From Planctomycetaceae bacterium (lineage in GTDB: Bacteria; Planctomycetota; Planctomycetia; Planctomycetales; Planctomycetaceae): DNA of 64,000 nucleotides. The stretch's first letter is position 1; every line of letters starts with the position of its first letter. The translations under genes and the position numbers were made by a program. Below the pieces are notes generated by a model that did no database searches, was not told the DNA's origin, and saw nothing but the letters and a program-made list of their open reading frames with translations. The stretch is taken from contig JACKHO010000002.1 in the NCBI GenBank assembly GCA_020638955.1, positions 248,001 through 312,000 of the forward strand, in the 5' to 3' direction. This document shows positions 37,067-46,517 of the stretch, piece by piece.

Positions 37067-39325
37067 ATGGACACATCTCGATTGGCTGCCAGAATTGCGT
37101 TTGCTGCAGTTCTCCTTTCCGGATTGTGTAGCATTGCCACCGCACAAGACGCCGCGACCGAAGCAGAGACTGCTGGTCCGCCCGTGGAATCGCCTTTAGC
37201 CAAAGCTCCAGAGACGGCTGAAGAGTACTTCGACGCCACCGTCTTTATGCTGAAGCTCGGTAAACCACAGCTCGCCGGATACTATTTGACGTCGTTCCTC
37301 GATATGGACCCAGACGATACGACACTCCTGAAGTTGCGCGACAAGTACGGCACGTCGACATTTCTGGAACTCGTTCTCGTCGAAGAAATTGAAACACCAG
37401 CCACCAAGCTGTCTGCAAGACTGCAACAGGCCGTTCGCAATCACGTCAGTGATCCCGCATTCTTCCCCTCGTTGCTGAAGAAACTCTCCGGAACCGGACG
37501 CAGCCGCGAAGAAGCAATTGACGAACTGCGCTACCTGGGGCCGTATGCCATTCCGCCAATGCTCGTCGAAATTCAGGCTCCCAGAGACGCAAGTCCAGCC
37601 ACGCTCACCTATGCCATGTCGCGACTGGGCGATGACGCCGTGGCACCGCTCATGGGTGCACTCGCCTCACCCGAAGAAAGGGTCCGCATTGCCGCCATCG
37701 AGGTACTGGGCATTGTCGGCGGCGAAGACGAAGCAGTCTGGCTGCAGTCGTTCGCGTTCAGTGAAACCTCCAGTGCTGATGAACAATCAACCGCGCGAAC
37801 AGCACTGGCCCGCATCTACTACAAGAAAGCCGATCGAACCGACCGATTGTCCGGATACGGCGCGGCGACTCAGGTCCTCACTACGGCGATTCTCCATTTG
37901 ACGAATCGTTACGAGTGGGATGAAAACGAACGCGAAGATGGCCTGCGTTCCATCTGGAGCTGGGATGCCACGACCAAGACTGTCGCCGAGCACCTGGTCT
38001 CCGATCAGTTCGCTTCACTGTTCCACGCCGAACAACTTGCCCGTCAGGCCACACAACTCGCTCCACAGCGAGAAGAGCCAGCTGTCGTTCTGCTGGTGAC
38101 CTTGATGGCCCGTGATCAGGAACAGGTGGGCTGGTCAAATCAAGTTCCTGTGGGACCAGGTACGGCACACGACTTGGCTGTGTCGACAGGAGCTAACTAC
38201 TGTCTGAAGGCACTCGAGTTTGCACGTGAACAGGGAATTGTTTCCGCCCAACTGGTCACACTGCAAGCCCTCGCGTTGAACGGGTCCGCTGATTTGCTCG
38301 CCCCCATCAATGGCCATGACTCTGAAATGATTCAGGCACTCGACTCCCCAGAACCGCGCGTGCAGTTCGCGGCTGCTCGGACCATTCTCTCGTGGAAACC
38401 TCGCAAGGGCTTTAAAGGTGCACGTCGTGTTGTCGAAATCATGGCTCGTGCGCTCCACTCAGAAGACACGCCTTCGACTGTTGTCATTGATCCCAATTCG
38501 ATTCGCTGTAGCGAAACAGCTGGTCTGTTTGAGAAAGTGGGCTTTGATGGCATTCAGGCGCAGACTGGTATGGACGGATTCCGCGAAGCGGTGGGACGTG
38601 GTCATGTCGAACTGGCCGTCCTGCACCCAAACACCATCCGCTGGGAATTGACCGATACCGTCGCCAACTTCCGCAAAGATGCACGCACTGCCCGGTTGCC
38701 CATCGTCATTTATGGTCCACCCGAACTGCGAGAGAAGGTGCGACACCTGACCTCGACCTATCAGCACGTGGCATACGTTGATGAATCTGCTACGACTAAC
38801 GATTTGCAGCGTCAATTACGTCCGTTCCTCGCTCAAGTTTCGCCACCGCCACTAACCATGGAACAACGGTCTGCCCAAATCAAGGAAGCCCTCTATTGGA
38901 TTCGCCGCATGGCAGAAACAGGTGAAGGAATCTTTGACCTGGAACCAGTGGAAACAGCTCTGTCTGGAACAGCCAACAACCCCGAGTATGCCGAAGACGC
39001 CATTTACGGCATGTCGGTCATCCCGACGAAATCGGTACAGAAGCGGTTCTTCACCATTGCGGTCGCCCCTGCCGTTGGAAACGAAATTCGTCAACAGGCT
39101 GCTTTGCAGTTGGCATTTCACATCCAACGATTTGGTAACAAGCTCGATAACATGGAGCTTGAACAACTGGCCGTCGTAGCCAAGTCGGAACCGGAGCCGC
39201 TCGTGCGAACAGCGCTCACGACAGTCGTGGGCTCACTGAATCCCACGCCACAGGCGTCACGGAAAGAACTACTTTCGTTCCCCGCATCCACGGGACCAAT
39301 CGAACCGGCCCAAGCCACACCGTAG
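37067..39325 (+). CDS. Exported HEAT-repeat protein with a degenerate receiver-like domain
   Basis: The ATG at 37067 begins a signal peptide (LAARIAFAAVLLSGLCSIATA, cleaved about residue 27), with CGGAG upstream; a frame continuing to 36896 is less likely coding. The mature 725-residue protein is helical. HEAT-like repeats at about 150-235 include RYLGPYAIPPMLVEI and PLMGALASPEERVRIAAIEVLG. At about 470-590 a segment follows receiver spacing (STVVIDPNS, VELAVLHPNTI, LPIVIYGP, HVAYVDES) but the phospho-acceptor Asp is His and the conserved Lys is absent, so it is a pseudo-receiver. More helical repeats follow. It lies 213 bp after the FHA gene and ends before a bidirectional terminator. Function unknown. 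Confidence 0.75.
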   Translation: MDTSRLAARIAFAAVLLSGLCSIATAQDAATEAETAGPPVESPLAKAPETAEEYFDATVFMLKLGKPQLAGYYLTSFLDMDPDDTTLLKLRDKYGTSTFLELVLVEEIETPATKLSARLQQAVRNHVSDPAFFPSLLKKLSGTGRSREEAIDELRYLGPYAIPPMLVEIQAPRDASPATLTYAMSRLGDDAVAPLMGALASPEERVRIAAIEVLGIVGGEDEAVWLQSFAFSETSSADEQSTARTALARIYYKKADRTDRLSGYGAATQVLTTAILHLTNRYEWDENEREDGLRSIWSWDATTKTVAEHLVSDQFASLFHAEQLARQATQLAPQREEPAVVLLVTLMARDQEQVGWSNQVPVGPGTAHDLAVSTGANYCLKALEFAREQGIVSAQLVTLQALALNGSADLLAPINGHDSEMIQALDSPEPRVQFAAARTILSWKPRKGFKGARRVVEIMARALHSEDTPSTVVIDPNSIRCSETAGLFEKVGFDGIQAQTGMDGFREAVGRGHVELAVLHPNTIRWELTDTVANFRKDARTARLPIVIYGPPELREKVRHLTSTYQHVAYVDESATTNDLQRQLRPFLAQVSPPPLTMEQRSAQIKEALYWIRRMAETGEGIFDLEPVETALSGTANNPEYAEDAIYGMSVIPTKSVQKRFFTIAVAPAVGNEIRQQAALQLAFHIQRFGNKLDNMELEQLAVVAKSEPEPLVRTALTTVVGSLNPTPQASRKELLSFPASTGPIEPAQATP

Positions 39326-39362
39326 TGGCAAGACAAACGTTGACTGTAAGGCGATGAAAGCA

Positions 39363-39395
39363 ACAAAGGCCGCATGACATTCATGCGGCCTTTGT
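39363..39395. terminator. Bidirectional intrinsic terminator
   Basis: ACAAAGGCCGCATGA (39363-39377), loop CAT, TCATGCGGCCTTTGT (39381-39395): a perfect 15-bp stem between the convergent HEAT protein and oxidoreductase genes. A and T runs at the stem base let it work in both directions. Confidence 0.85.
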
Positions 39396-39417
39396 CATTG
39401 TGGCTGTCAGCAATGTG

Positions 39418-40831
39418 TTACACGCTGACTTCGATTTCGTAGCCTTTGCGCTGTTCGCGGGCTTGCATCATGCGGCCTTGCTCGTCGTTGGTGACCATTT
39501 CCGTTTGGGCATCCCATTCCAGGGTTTTGTTGAGCCGAATCGCAATGTTCGCCAGGTGACAGGTACACATGGCCTTGTGATGGCTCCAGACGTCGGATAC
39601 AGGTTTCTTGCGAGTCTTAATGCAGTCGACAAAGTTCTCCTGATGCGTCTGCGGCAGCGGACCACCGTAAACGGCTTCCAATGCACCTTCTGGCAATGGA
39701 TTGTTCGCAAGGTCTTCGGCAGGTTTGCCACGCATGCTGCCGCGCGACACGTGGAAGCGTCCCTTGGTTCCTTCGAACAAAATTCCATTTCCGTTCTGTG
39801 AGTTGCTCACAATGTGCATTTCCACGCCGTTAACGAAGTCGACCTGTACGTCGAATTTGGTCGCTGCGTTGTAACGGTCGTCCATAGTGGGCATTCCGTT
39901 TTCGAATGGCACAGGATGCTCTGCCATGACGGGAATAACTCGCTTCGGTCCCTGGCCGGGTCCATTCTGCTCAATTGCCCACTGAGCGATGTCCACGTGG
40001 TGGGCCCCCCAGTCGGTCATTTTTCCGCCGGAATACTCGTACCACCAGCGGAATTCATAGTGGCACCGCGAGGCGGGATAACCCTTGTTAGAACTCTGCT
40101 CATTCGTGCCTGAGCGGTAGTCCACGAGCGGAGCCTGTCCCAGCCACAATTCCCAGTTGAGTCCTTCGGGGACATCGACAACAGGCAAGGCGCCACTGTC
40201 TGTCGATCCGCCGATATCACATGTGACCTTTTGCACGTCACCAATCCGGCCGTCACGAATCATCGCGATGGCCTGCAGGAAGCGGCGTCCCATTTCCGTG
40301 CGCTGTTGCGTCCCCACCTGGAAGACTCGATTTGTTTCTTCCAGCACCTTGATGATTTGCTTTCCTTCGTGAATGGTGAGGGTCAGCGGCTTTTCGCAGT
40401 ACACGTCCTTGCCGGCCTGCATTGCCTCAATGGCGATTTTGCTGTGCCAGTGGTCGGTGGTCACAATGAACAACGGTATCGATGTCTTTTCGATCCAGCA
40501 CCCGACGATAGTCTTCGTGCGTTTCGACTTCGCCTGGTCGGCCATTCTTCTTTTGATCGCGGACAACGCGGTCTTTTGCGGACTGGAGATGATTCGCGTC
40601 GGCATCAGACAGCGCGACGAAGTCACCATACTGACTGACACGATAGGGGTCCTGGCCCCAACGACTGCCGGTTCCAATGCAGCCAACAGTCAAACGTTCG
40701 TTGGGGCTCTTGGCTGCTTCCTGCGCGAGGGTGAGCCCAGGAGAAGAAAACCAGTACGGCAACATGGCTCCAGCGGCGGCGGCCAGCGAACCAGTTTTCA
40801 GAAAATCGCGGCGGGTTGATTTAGTCGGCAA
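39418..40831 (-). pseudogene. Tat-exported Gfo/Idh/MocA-family oxidoreductase, single frameshift
   Basis: The family uses NAD(P) to oxidise or reduce sugars and related compounds; planctomycetes have many exported copies. The N-terminal part has a Tat signal (TRRDFLKTGSLAAAAGA) and the Rossmann start LTVGCIGTGSRWG, then runs in one frame to DIDTVV. The rest (IVTTDHWHSKIAIEAM, YCEKPLTLTIHEGK, WWYEYSGGKMTDWGAHHVDIAQW) continues in another frame. Removing one base at about 40468 joins them into about 470 residues, so a single-base insertion breaks the gene; no slippery heptamer is present. The TTG at 40831, with GAGAGGA nine bases upstream, gives a compact Tat signal; ATG 40885 is an alternative. 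It could be a sequencing error or a real disruption. Confidence 0.85.
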
Positions 40832-41243
40832 CGGACGCACTCCTCTCGGGAATGATGGTGAAACTTGAAGGTCGAAATCGCCCATGATGGTAATGGATGA
40901 ACAATCTCTGATGCAAAAGCAGGGGCGACAAAAGTGACGTCCTTCTCAGCCGTTCCGGCAGAGTCAAAAAGCCGGAATGTCGCGACAAACGTCTATCAAA
41001 TAAACACTTACAAGCCAATTACTAGCCAATCGCAATCGCTATTGCCCCAAAAGGCCAATCTGGGATACAACGGCCCCTCGGCAGAAGTTCGTCAAATCTT
41101 GAGCGAATTTCGCTGAATCCCGCCACATTTCACATCCTCGCGAGTTTCTCGCACCTTTCCGTCCATTGATTTCGTTTCTCGTTGATCGCGTGCCGTGCAT
41201 GCGATTGAGAAGTTCGATCGCGCACCGAACGCAAGGGTTCGTC
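40832..41243. other. Divergent intergenic region
   Basis: About 410 bases lie between the Gfo/Idh/MocA gene (leftward) and the SH3-domain gene (rightward). GAGAGGA for the leftward gene lies at 40841-40847 on the reverse strand. Around 41015-41035, AGCCAATTAC and AGCCAATCGC form a short direct repeat of uncertain meaning. No gene is recognised. Confidence 0.4.
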
Positions 41244-42533
41244 ATGCTGCTGAGATCTTTGTCTGTCGCTGTCATCTGCCTGAGTCTCGCTTCCGTGACT
41301 TATGGCCAGAATCGCTCGTTTCCGTATGAGGCAACGGTCGCTGTTGACGACGTGGAAGTTCGGTGCGGTCCGGGACAGCGCTACTACGTGACGTCAAAAC
41401 TCAAGGCGGGCACGCGTCTGACCGTTCACCGGCATGACCACGGCGGCTGGTTCATGATTGCGCCACCACCCGGAAGTTTCAGCCTCATCGACGCCGACTA
41501 TGTTGACGTTAATGGAAATCGCGGAACCGTTTCGGTGGCCCCCGTTGAAGCTGGCCAGCAGGCGCGTGTTGTTGTGCGAATTGGCAGCGAAGTGAGTGAT
41601 GACCATGCCTACTTTGGACGTCAACTCGCCAATGGCGACGGCGTGCAAATCCTGGGACGTAAAACTCTGCAGACGGAACGGGGATTGCGCGAAATGCTGC
41701 AAATCGTTCCCCCCTCTCAGGAGTTCCGCTGGATTAAAGGGGATTTCATTGTCCCCATTGACTCCACCGTTCGCTCTGAGCAAGCAAACGATCCCTATCA
41801 AATTCCACCGCAACATCGTGCCAACATGACACGCGAAGAACTTGTCGTTGCGTCCGGAACGGAAGAAACAAAGACTGCAAACGAGCCTAAGAGCTCACCC
41901 GAAGCTGCAGAACTTATGCTCCTGGACCAACGATATGCCGCCATGATGTCCAAAGAACCAATGTACTGGGATCTGAATGGTCTCACGGTTGCGTACCAGG
42001 ATTTGCTGGGGCGTTCCGCTCCGGAACAACAGGCGACAATTCAGCGACGCCTGCAGGTCATTGAAAGTCGTCGATCCATTCATCAGCAGTTCCAGCGGTT
42101 TGTCAGCCTGGCGAACGAAACCTCACAACGCGATGCACAACTGGCAACCATGCAGCCTGGCAGTGCTCCCATTGCGAATGGACAATTCCCAGTGACAACG
42201 CCAAACACGTTCTCACAGTTTGACTCATCTGCTTTCCCTCAGACCGCCAGTGCAGACAACTCGAACTTCAATGCCACTGGCGATGACGTTCAGCCCAACT
42301 TGAACGGAGCTGGAATTGTCCAACCACTTGGTGTCGCGGGAATGCCACCGTATGCACTCGTGGCCCCAGATGGCAGGTTTCTGGCTTACCTCGAACCCGC
42401 CGATCCGCAGCAACTCCGCAGTTGGGTTGGCAAGGAAACGGGAGTCATTGGCCAACGTGCCTTTGACCCCCGACTCAATGCCGACCTCATCCGCGTCCGC
42501 CGTGTCCAATCCGTACGGCTGGTTACGGAATAA
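41244..42533 (+). CDS. Exported bacterial SH3-domain protein
   Basis: The ATG at 41244 starts a signal peptide (LRSLSVAVICLSLASVTYG, cleaved about residue 22 before QNRS); upstream in-frame codons to 41166 look non-coding. Residues 30-90 form a bacterial SH3 domain: VAVDDVEVRCGPGQRYYVTSKLKAGTRL shows the usual DVRSGPG-like strand and Gly turn. A second, weaker SH3-like segment follows (GQQARVVVRIGSEVSD to WIKGDFIVPI). The middle is helical; the C-terminal 150 residues are Asn/Gln/Pro-rich with a final folded segment (PPYALVAPDGRFLAYLEP). SH3 domains of this type often bind cell wall or envelope ligands; the ligand here is unknown. Length is 429 residues. Confidence 0.8.
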   Translation: MLLRSLSVAVICLSLASVTYGQNRSFPYEATVAVDDVEVRCGPGQRYYVTSKLKAGTRLTVHRHDHGGWFMIAPPPGSFSLIDADYVDVNGNRGTVSVAPVEAGQQARVVVRIGSEVSDDHAYFGRQLANGDGVQILGRKTLQTERGLREMLQIVPPSQEFRWIKGDFIVPIDSTVRSEQANDPYQIPPQHRANMTREELVVASGTEETKTANEPKSSPEAAELMLLDQRYAAMMSKEPMYWDLNGLTVAYQDLLGRSAPEQQATIQRRLQVIESRRSIHQQFQRFVSLANETSQRDAQLATMQPGSAPIANGQFPVTTPNTFSQFDSSAFPQTASADNSNFNATGDDVQPNLNGAGIVQPLGVAGMPPYALVAPDGRFLAYLEPADPQQLRSWVGKETGVIGQRAFDPRLNADLIRVRRVQSVRLVTE

Positions 42534-42570
42534 CGCGCTCGCTACAACTCTGCCGTGAATTACAGGAATG

Positions 42571-44124
42571 CTAGCGCGCAACGCCCATGGCGCGGATTTC
42601 TCGCATGACCACGACCTTCACTTCGCCGGGATAGGTCATGTTTTCTTCAATGGTCTGGGCAATGTCACGAGCCATTTTGGCCGCTTCGCGGTCGTTAATC
42701 GCTTTCGGGTCAACAATCACGCGGACTTCGCGTCCCGCCTGAACGGCGTACACTTCGTTGACGCCAGGGAAGCCCAGAGCAATTGCTTCGAGTTCTTCGA
42801 GGCGACGCACGTACTTCTCGAGCGTTTCCCGGCGTGCTCCAGGCCGTGAAGCGGAACAAGCGTCTGATGCTGCCGTCAACACCGTGTAGACATACTCGGG
42901 GCGAATGTCGTCGTGGTGTCCAAATGCGGCATGAACAACTTCTGGCCCTTCGCCATACCGCTTGAGGAGTTCCGCTCCAATTGCCGGATGTCCGCCTTCC
43001 ATTTCGTGATCGGCTGCCTTACCGATGTCGTGGAAGAATCCGCAGCGTCGCGCGACTTCGGGATCGAGTCCGAACTGTTCGGCCATCATGGCGGTAAGAG
43101 CCGAAACCTCAATCGAGTGACGCAATACATTCTGACTGTAACTCACACGGAACTGCAGTCGTCCCATCAGGTAGATGAGTTTTTCATGAGCATGTCCCAC
43201 GCCGGCTTCTTCGGCTGCGGCCTGACCATAGCCCATAATGCGTTCATCCATTTCCTTTTGAGTTTCAGCGACGATTTCTTCGATTCTGGCGGGATGAATG
43301 CGGCCGTCCTGAATCAGTTTGTTGAGTGAGATTTTGGCAATTTCCCTACGGACAGTGTCAAACGCTGACACGACGACAACGCCGGGGGTATCGTCGACAA
43401 TGACATCGACGCCGGTTGCCTGCTCGAAGGCTCGAATATTGCGACCTTCACGGCCAATAATTCGGCCCTTCATTTCATCACTGGGGATGTCGATGGTAGC
43501 GACAGTGTTTTCAGTGGTGTGTGCTGAGGCGTACCGCTGCACCGCCATGCCGACAATTTCCCGTGCCAACTTCTCGGACTCGGCCTTCAGTTCCTGCTGC
43601 TGCTTGAGGATGAGGCTGCCGGTTTCGTTCTTCAGGTCGCGTTCGAGCCGGTTCAGCATCCTTTCCGAGGCTTCTTCCTTGGAAAGTCCGCTAATCTTGT
43701 AGAGCTCTTCCTGCTCCTGTCGCAGAATCTTTTCGAGTTCCTGCTCACGTGTTTCAATAACGCGAGATTTCTCAGCCATACGGTGTTGCTGCTGCTCCAC
43801 CATCCGTTCGCGTTTTTTCAGGCTCTCACTCTGTTCGGTAAGTGTGGCTTCCCGCTTGTCGAGCTGCCGTTCCTGCTGACGTACCGTGTTGCGCAGTTCT
43901 TCGAGCTCTTTTTCGATATTTTCGCGACGCTTGAGGAATTCTTCCTTCGCCTCAATTTCACGAGTTTTCTTGAGCGTTTCCGCTTCCCGCTCCGCGTCCT
44001 TCAGCAATTCTTCCCGGGACCGGTAGGCAGCCCCCATTCGCATCCGGTCGATAAAGAATCCGACCAGTGCACCAAACGCAAGCCCACCCAGGGCGTAAAA
44101 AATCTCAGGCATAGTGACATCCAT
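42571..44124 (-). CDS. rny: Ribonuclease Y
   Basis: RNase Y is a membrane-anchored endoribonuclease starting mRNA decay. The 517-residue chain has an N-terminal anchor (FYALGGLAFGALVGFFI, about 8-24), a long charged coiled coil (about 35-200), a KH domain with GRIIGREGRNIRAFE (about 220-280) and an HD domain with RHSIEVSAL and FFHDIGKAADHE (metal-binding His-Asp), ending in EVKVVVMREIRA. Order and length match the family. The ATG at 44124 is used; an internal ATG four codons later is possible. It is convergent with the SH3-domain gene, separated by only 37 bp. Confidence 0.96.
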   Translation of the reverse strand: MDVTMPEIFYALGGLAFGALVGFFIDRMRMGAAYRSREELLKDAEREAETLKKTREIEAKEEFLKRRENIEKELEELRNTVRQQERQLDKREATLTEQSESLKKRERMVEQQQHRMAEKSRVIETREQELEKILRQEQEELYKISGLSKEEASERMLNRLERDLKNETGSLILKQQQELKAESEKLAREIVGMAVQRYASAHTTENTVATIDIPSDEMKGRIIGREGRNIRAFEQATGVDVIVDDTPGVVVVSAFDTVRREIAKISLNKLIQDGRIHPARIEEIVAETQKEMDERIMGYGQAAAEEAGVGHAHEKLIYLMGRLQFRVSYSQNVLRHSIEVSALTAMMAEQFGLDPEVARRCGFFHDIGKAADHEMEGGHPAIGAELLKRYGEGPEVVHAAFGHHDDIRPEYVYTVLTAASDACSASRPGARRETLEKYVRRLEELEAIALGFPGVNEVYAVQAGREVRVIVDPKAINDREAAKMARDIAQTIEENMTYPGEVKVVVMREIRAMGVAR

Positions 44125-44152
44125 TCAGAATGTCCGCGCCGAGTACTTCCAA

Positions 44153-44392
44153 TCAGACTGCCGCCACTGGCAATTGAGCCCGTGGTGCAAGCGACAAAGA
44201 GAAGTCGTGTTTCTGAGTGATGCGTAAAGGAACGACCCTGCACAAAGCACATTTCAACCGTCGGCAAACGGTGAGAGCACTCCACGTTGAGGCTATCGAA
44301 GGTGTTGACTGACGCCGCAACTGCCGCTGCGGAATTTGGCGCAATTGACGCCAAACCGCGAGCACGAGCAGTGCGAGAACCAACCAATACAT
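44153..44392 (-). CDS. Possible small membrane protein (79 aa)
   Basis: A reverse-strand frame beginning MYWLVLALLVLAVWRQLRQ has one membrane segment followed by a basic region with QRQLRRQ. GAGG lies eight bases before ATG 44392, which supports translation. The C-terminal half is poorly structured and has no recognisable domain, so the frame may be chance. It lies 28 bp upstream of rny on the same strand and could be co-transcribed with it. Confidence 0.3.
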   Translation of the reverse strand: MYWLVLALLVLAVWRQLRQIPQRQLRRQSTPSIASTWSALTVCRRLKCALCRVVPLRITQKHDFSLSLAPRAQLPVAAV

Positions 44393-44727
44393 CAAGTAAA
44401 CCTCATCCCCAACCCGGTCGGGTTGGTCGGCCGAACCAAAATCATCAATCATGCTCTCCAAAGAGAGAGCAACTCGCTCAACTTCCGTAAGGAATAAAAC
44501 GGAATGAATAAATTCGAAAGCTGCTGCGACACGTCCAACTATCTGTCCACATCTGATGACGAAGGCACCTTGCGGACCTCTGCTTCAAAAGTGACAAGAA
44601 TGTGAACACTGCAAATGAATGCGAAATTCATCGACAGTGGAGCAATCCTAACAAACCCGGTGGAGAAATCCAGTCGCGCACCCGAAAGGCCAATTGTCAC
44701 AACTCCGGTTGTGAACACGAAATGCGA
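44393..44727. other. Intergenic region
   Basis: Between the possible small membrane protein and the bEBP-associated small gene I see no convincing gene. AACCCGGTCGGGTT at about 44411-44424 is a short palindrome on the leader side of the small open frame. A promoter for rny is expected on the reverse strand but cannot be assigned by eye. Confidence 0.4.
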
Positions 44728-45084
44728 CTATTTCGGGCCTTCTGCCTGCTTCTGTTCCTGCAAAGTCGCCTGTTTCTCCAAGTCCTCGATGACGGCGGTG
44801 AGAATTTCCAGCGAGTCCCGCCGTTCAAGAAAATTGGCAAACGTCTCGTGGTCGTCGGAGGTCATGAGTACGGACAGGGCTGGGCCGAAGACGTGCAATG
44901 CCTGTGCTCCGATATAATTCAGCGGTCGAGACATTTCCAACAGTGCCACGGAGGGAACCGTGAGTTGCCGCCGCACCACTTCGCGGGCCACGGCATGCAC
45001 GACGGCCTGCTGTTGGGGTGTCAACTCCCCTTCAGTTGCGTCGACGGCAAATGCGTGCCGAAACCATTCCGTCCAATTGTTCAT
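44728..45084 (-). CDS. Small helical protein coupled to the regulator gene
   Basis: A 118-residue soluble protein, mostly helical, beginning MNNWTEWFRHAFAVDATEGE and containing LTPQQQAVVHAVAREVVRR and SRPLNYIGAQALHVFGPAL. It ends in an acidic then Gln/Lys-rich helix. No signal peptide or known domain is recognised. Its ATG overlaps the stop of the sigma-54-type regulator gene by 4 bases (ATGA), so the two are translationally coupled and the proteins probably act together. Function unknown. Confidence 0.7.
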   Translation of the reverse strand: MNNWTEWFRHAFAVDATEGELTPQQQAVVHAVAREVVRRQLTVPSVALLEMSRPLNYIGAQALHVFGPALSVLMTSDDHETFANFLERRDSLEILTAVIEDLEKQATLQEQKQAEGPK

Positions 45085-46463
45085 GAGTCCTGCACTTCGT
45101 CATTGTCCTCAGTAGAGACTGACTCTGAGTCTAACAACTGATGCGCTTCGAGTCTTCGATACAGCTTGGCTCGCGGCACTCCCAGCCAGCCCGCTACAAC
45201 CGTTTTGTTTCCCTGAGCGGCTTCGAGTGCCTGCGTCAGCAATGTTCGTTCTGCCTCCGCAAGATAATCTGCAAGCTGTGGAAACGCGGGAGCGGGTGAG
45301 GCGTCATCTGCCAAATGTCGGGAGAGAAAACTGGGCGGCAAATCGTCAACGGAAATCCGGGACTTCGAACAGCGTTGCCACGCTGAATAAATGACTTCTT
45401 CCAGTTCACGAACGTTGCCGGGCCACCAGTATTCCAACAGCATGTCTCCGGCCTCGGCCGTCAGACCAATGACCTGTTTCTCCTGACGATGATTAAACTG
45501 CTCGAGCAACTGCTGCGCAAGCAACAGAAACTCCGGCTCACGCTGAAAGAGCGTTGGCAACTGAATAATAAGTGGAGTGATGAGACTGTGAAACTCTGCA
45601 TCCAGAGTTTCGTCTGCGAGTCCTGCATCAATCGATTTGCAACTGGTTGAGCAGAGTCGCGGCGTGCTACGTGCCGTGCGGTATTCCTGACGAATGGTAA
45701 CCTGCAAATCCCGTGGCAGGGCTTCGACGTGCTTCAGGCAGAGCGTCCCCGGTTGAAAGGCCGGATCGTCAAATTCGAACACGCGTTCAACAAGTCGAGT
45801 CAATTCCGCGTGCGACTGACGGCAATCAATAGGTACAAATGGTCGCTTTCCATTGGCGCCGGCGTAATGAATTCGCCGGGCCAAGTATTCTTTCCCTGTG
45901 CCCGCGTCGCCTTGAATGTGCACGGCAATTTCATTGCTTTGTGCCAACTTCAGTTGGGCCGCGACACGTTGCATTGCGGGAGTTAAGGCAATGAGTGGGA
46001 CTCCAAACCGTTGCTGCGACTCTGCAACCCGTCGTGCCAATTCCGCATGTGCGGACTCCGTGGCCGCAACGACTCCAGCCGGTGCTGATCCTCCTTTCGA
46101 GAGAATTCCCAGCACGCGAAAGCGTTTGTCATCTTCCAATGTGCCCAGAGCATGAAAGTCGATGACGCACTCGTGCGTCGATCCATCTAGGGTAGTAATG
46201 ACGACGGGCGTGCGAAATGACTGCCCTTCGTAGACTTCCGGCGGCGGTGCCAGAATTCCTGTCAACGTCGTCAGCGCCTCAGGGCGTCCGTCGATTTGAT
46301 AATCACACGGCTTGCCGATGACGTCTGCCGCACTCCAGCCTGTCAGTTCTTCGCAGCCGGCATTGAACATCAGCACCACGCGACGTTCGTCGACGACAAA
46401 CATTGGAAGCGGCGAGGAGGTGATCCAAACGGCGAGTCCACGTTGAGGGCGACGCTGAGACAT
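45081..46463 (-). CDS. PAS / degenerate AAA+ / Fis-HTH regulator (sigma-54 activator-like)
   Basis: A 460-residue regulator. Residues 13-130 form a PAS domain (PLPMFVVDERRVVLMFNAGCEELTGWSAADVIG). An AAA+ domain of the bacterial enhancer-binding type follows with Walker A GDAGTGKE (about 185-192) and WPGNVRELEEVI. However, the GAFTGA loop that contacts sigma-54 is absent, and Walker B reads TLCLKHVEAL instead of an Asp-Glu pair. The C-terminus has a Fis-type helix-turn-helix (ALEAAQGNKTVVAGWLGVPRAKLYRRL). It therefore probably binds DNA but cannot activate sigma-54 by ATP hydrolysis in the usual way. It lies 54 bp downstream of the LarA-like gene and is coupled to the 118-residue protein. Confidence 0.87.
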   Translation of the reverse strand: MSQRRPQRGLAVWITSSPLPMFVVDERRVVLMFNAGCEELTGWSAADVIGKPCDYQIDGRPEALTTLTGILAPPPEVYEGQSFRTPVVITTLDGSTHECVIDFHALGTLEDDKRFRVLGILSKGGSAPAGVVAATESAHAELARRVAESQQRFGVPLIALTPAMQRVAAQLKLAQSNEIAVHIQGDAGTGKEYLARRIHYAGANGKRPFVPIDCRQSHAELTRLVERVFEFDDPAFQPGTLCLKHVEALPRDLQVTIRQEYRTARSTPRLCSTSCKSIDAGLADETLDAEFHSLITPLIIQLPTLFQREPEFLLLAQQLLEQFNHRQEKQVIGLTAEAGDMLLEYWWPGNVRELEEVIYSAWQRCSKSRISVDDLPPSFLSRHLADDASPAPAFPQLADYLAEAERTLLTQALEAAQGNKTVVAGWLGVPRAKLYRRLEAHQLLDSESVSTEDNDEVQDS

Positions 46464-46517
46464 GATGAAGTGAGCTAGAGTGCCGAACGGCGTTGCGAAT
46501 TGTTCTGATCAGCAATT

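Noticed and set aside
40460..40475. Programmed ribosomal frameshift in the Gfo/Idh/MocA gene
   Set aside because: No slippery heptamer and no clear downstream structure; a one-base insertion explains the data better.
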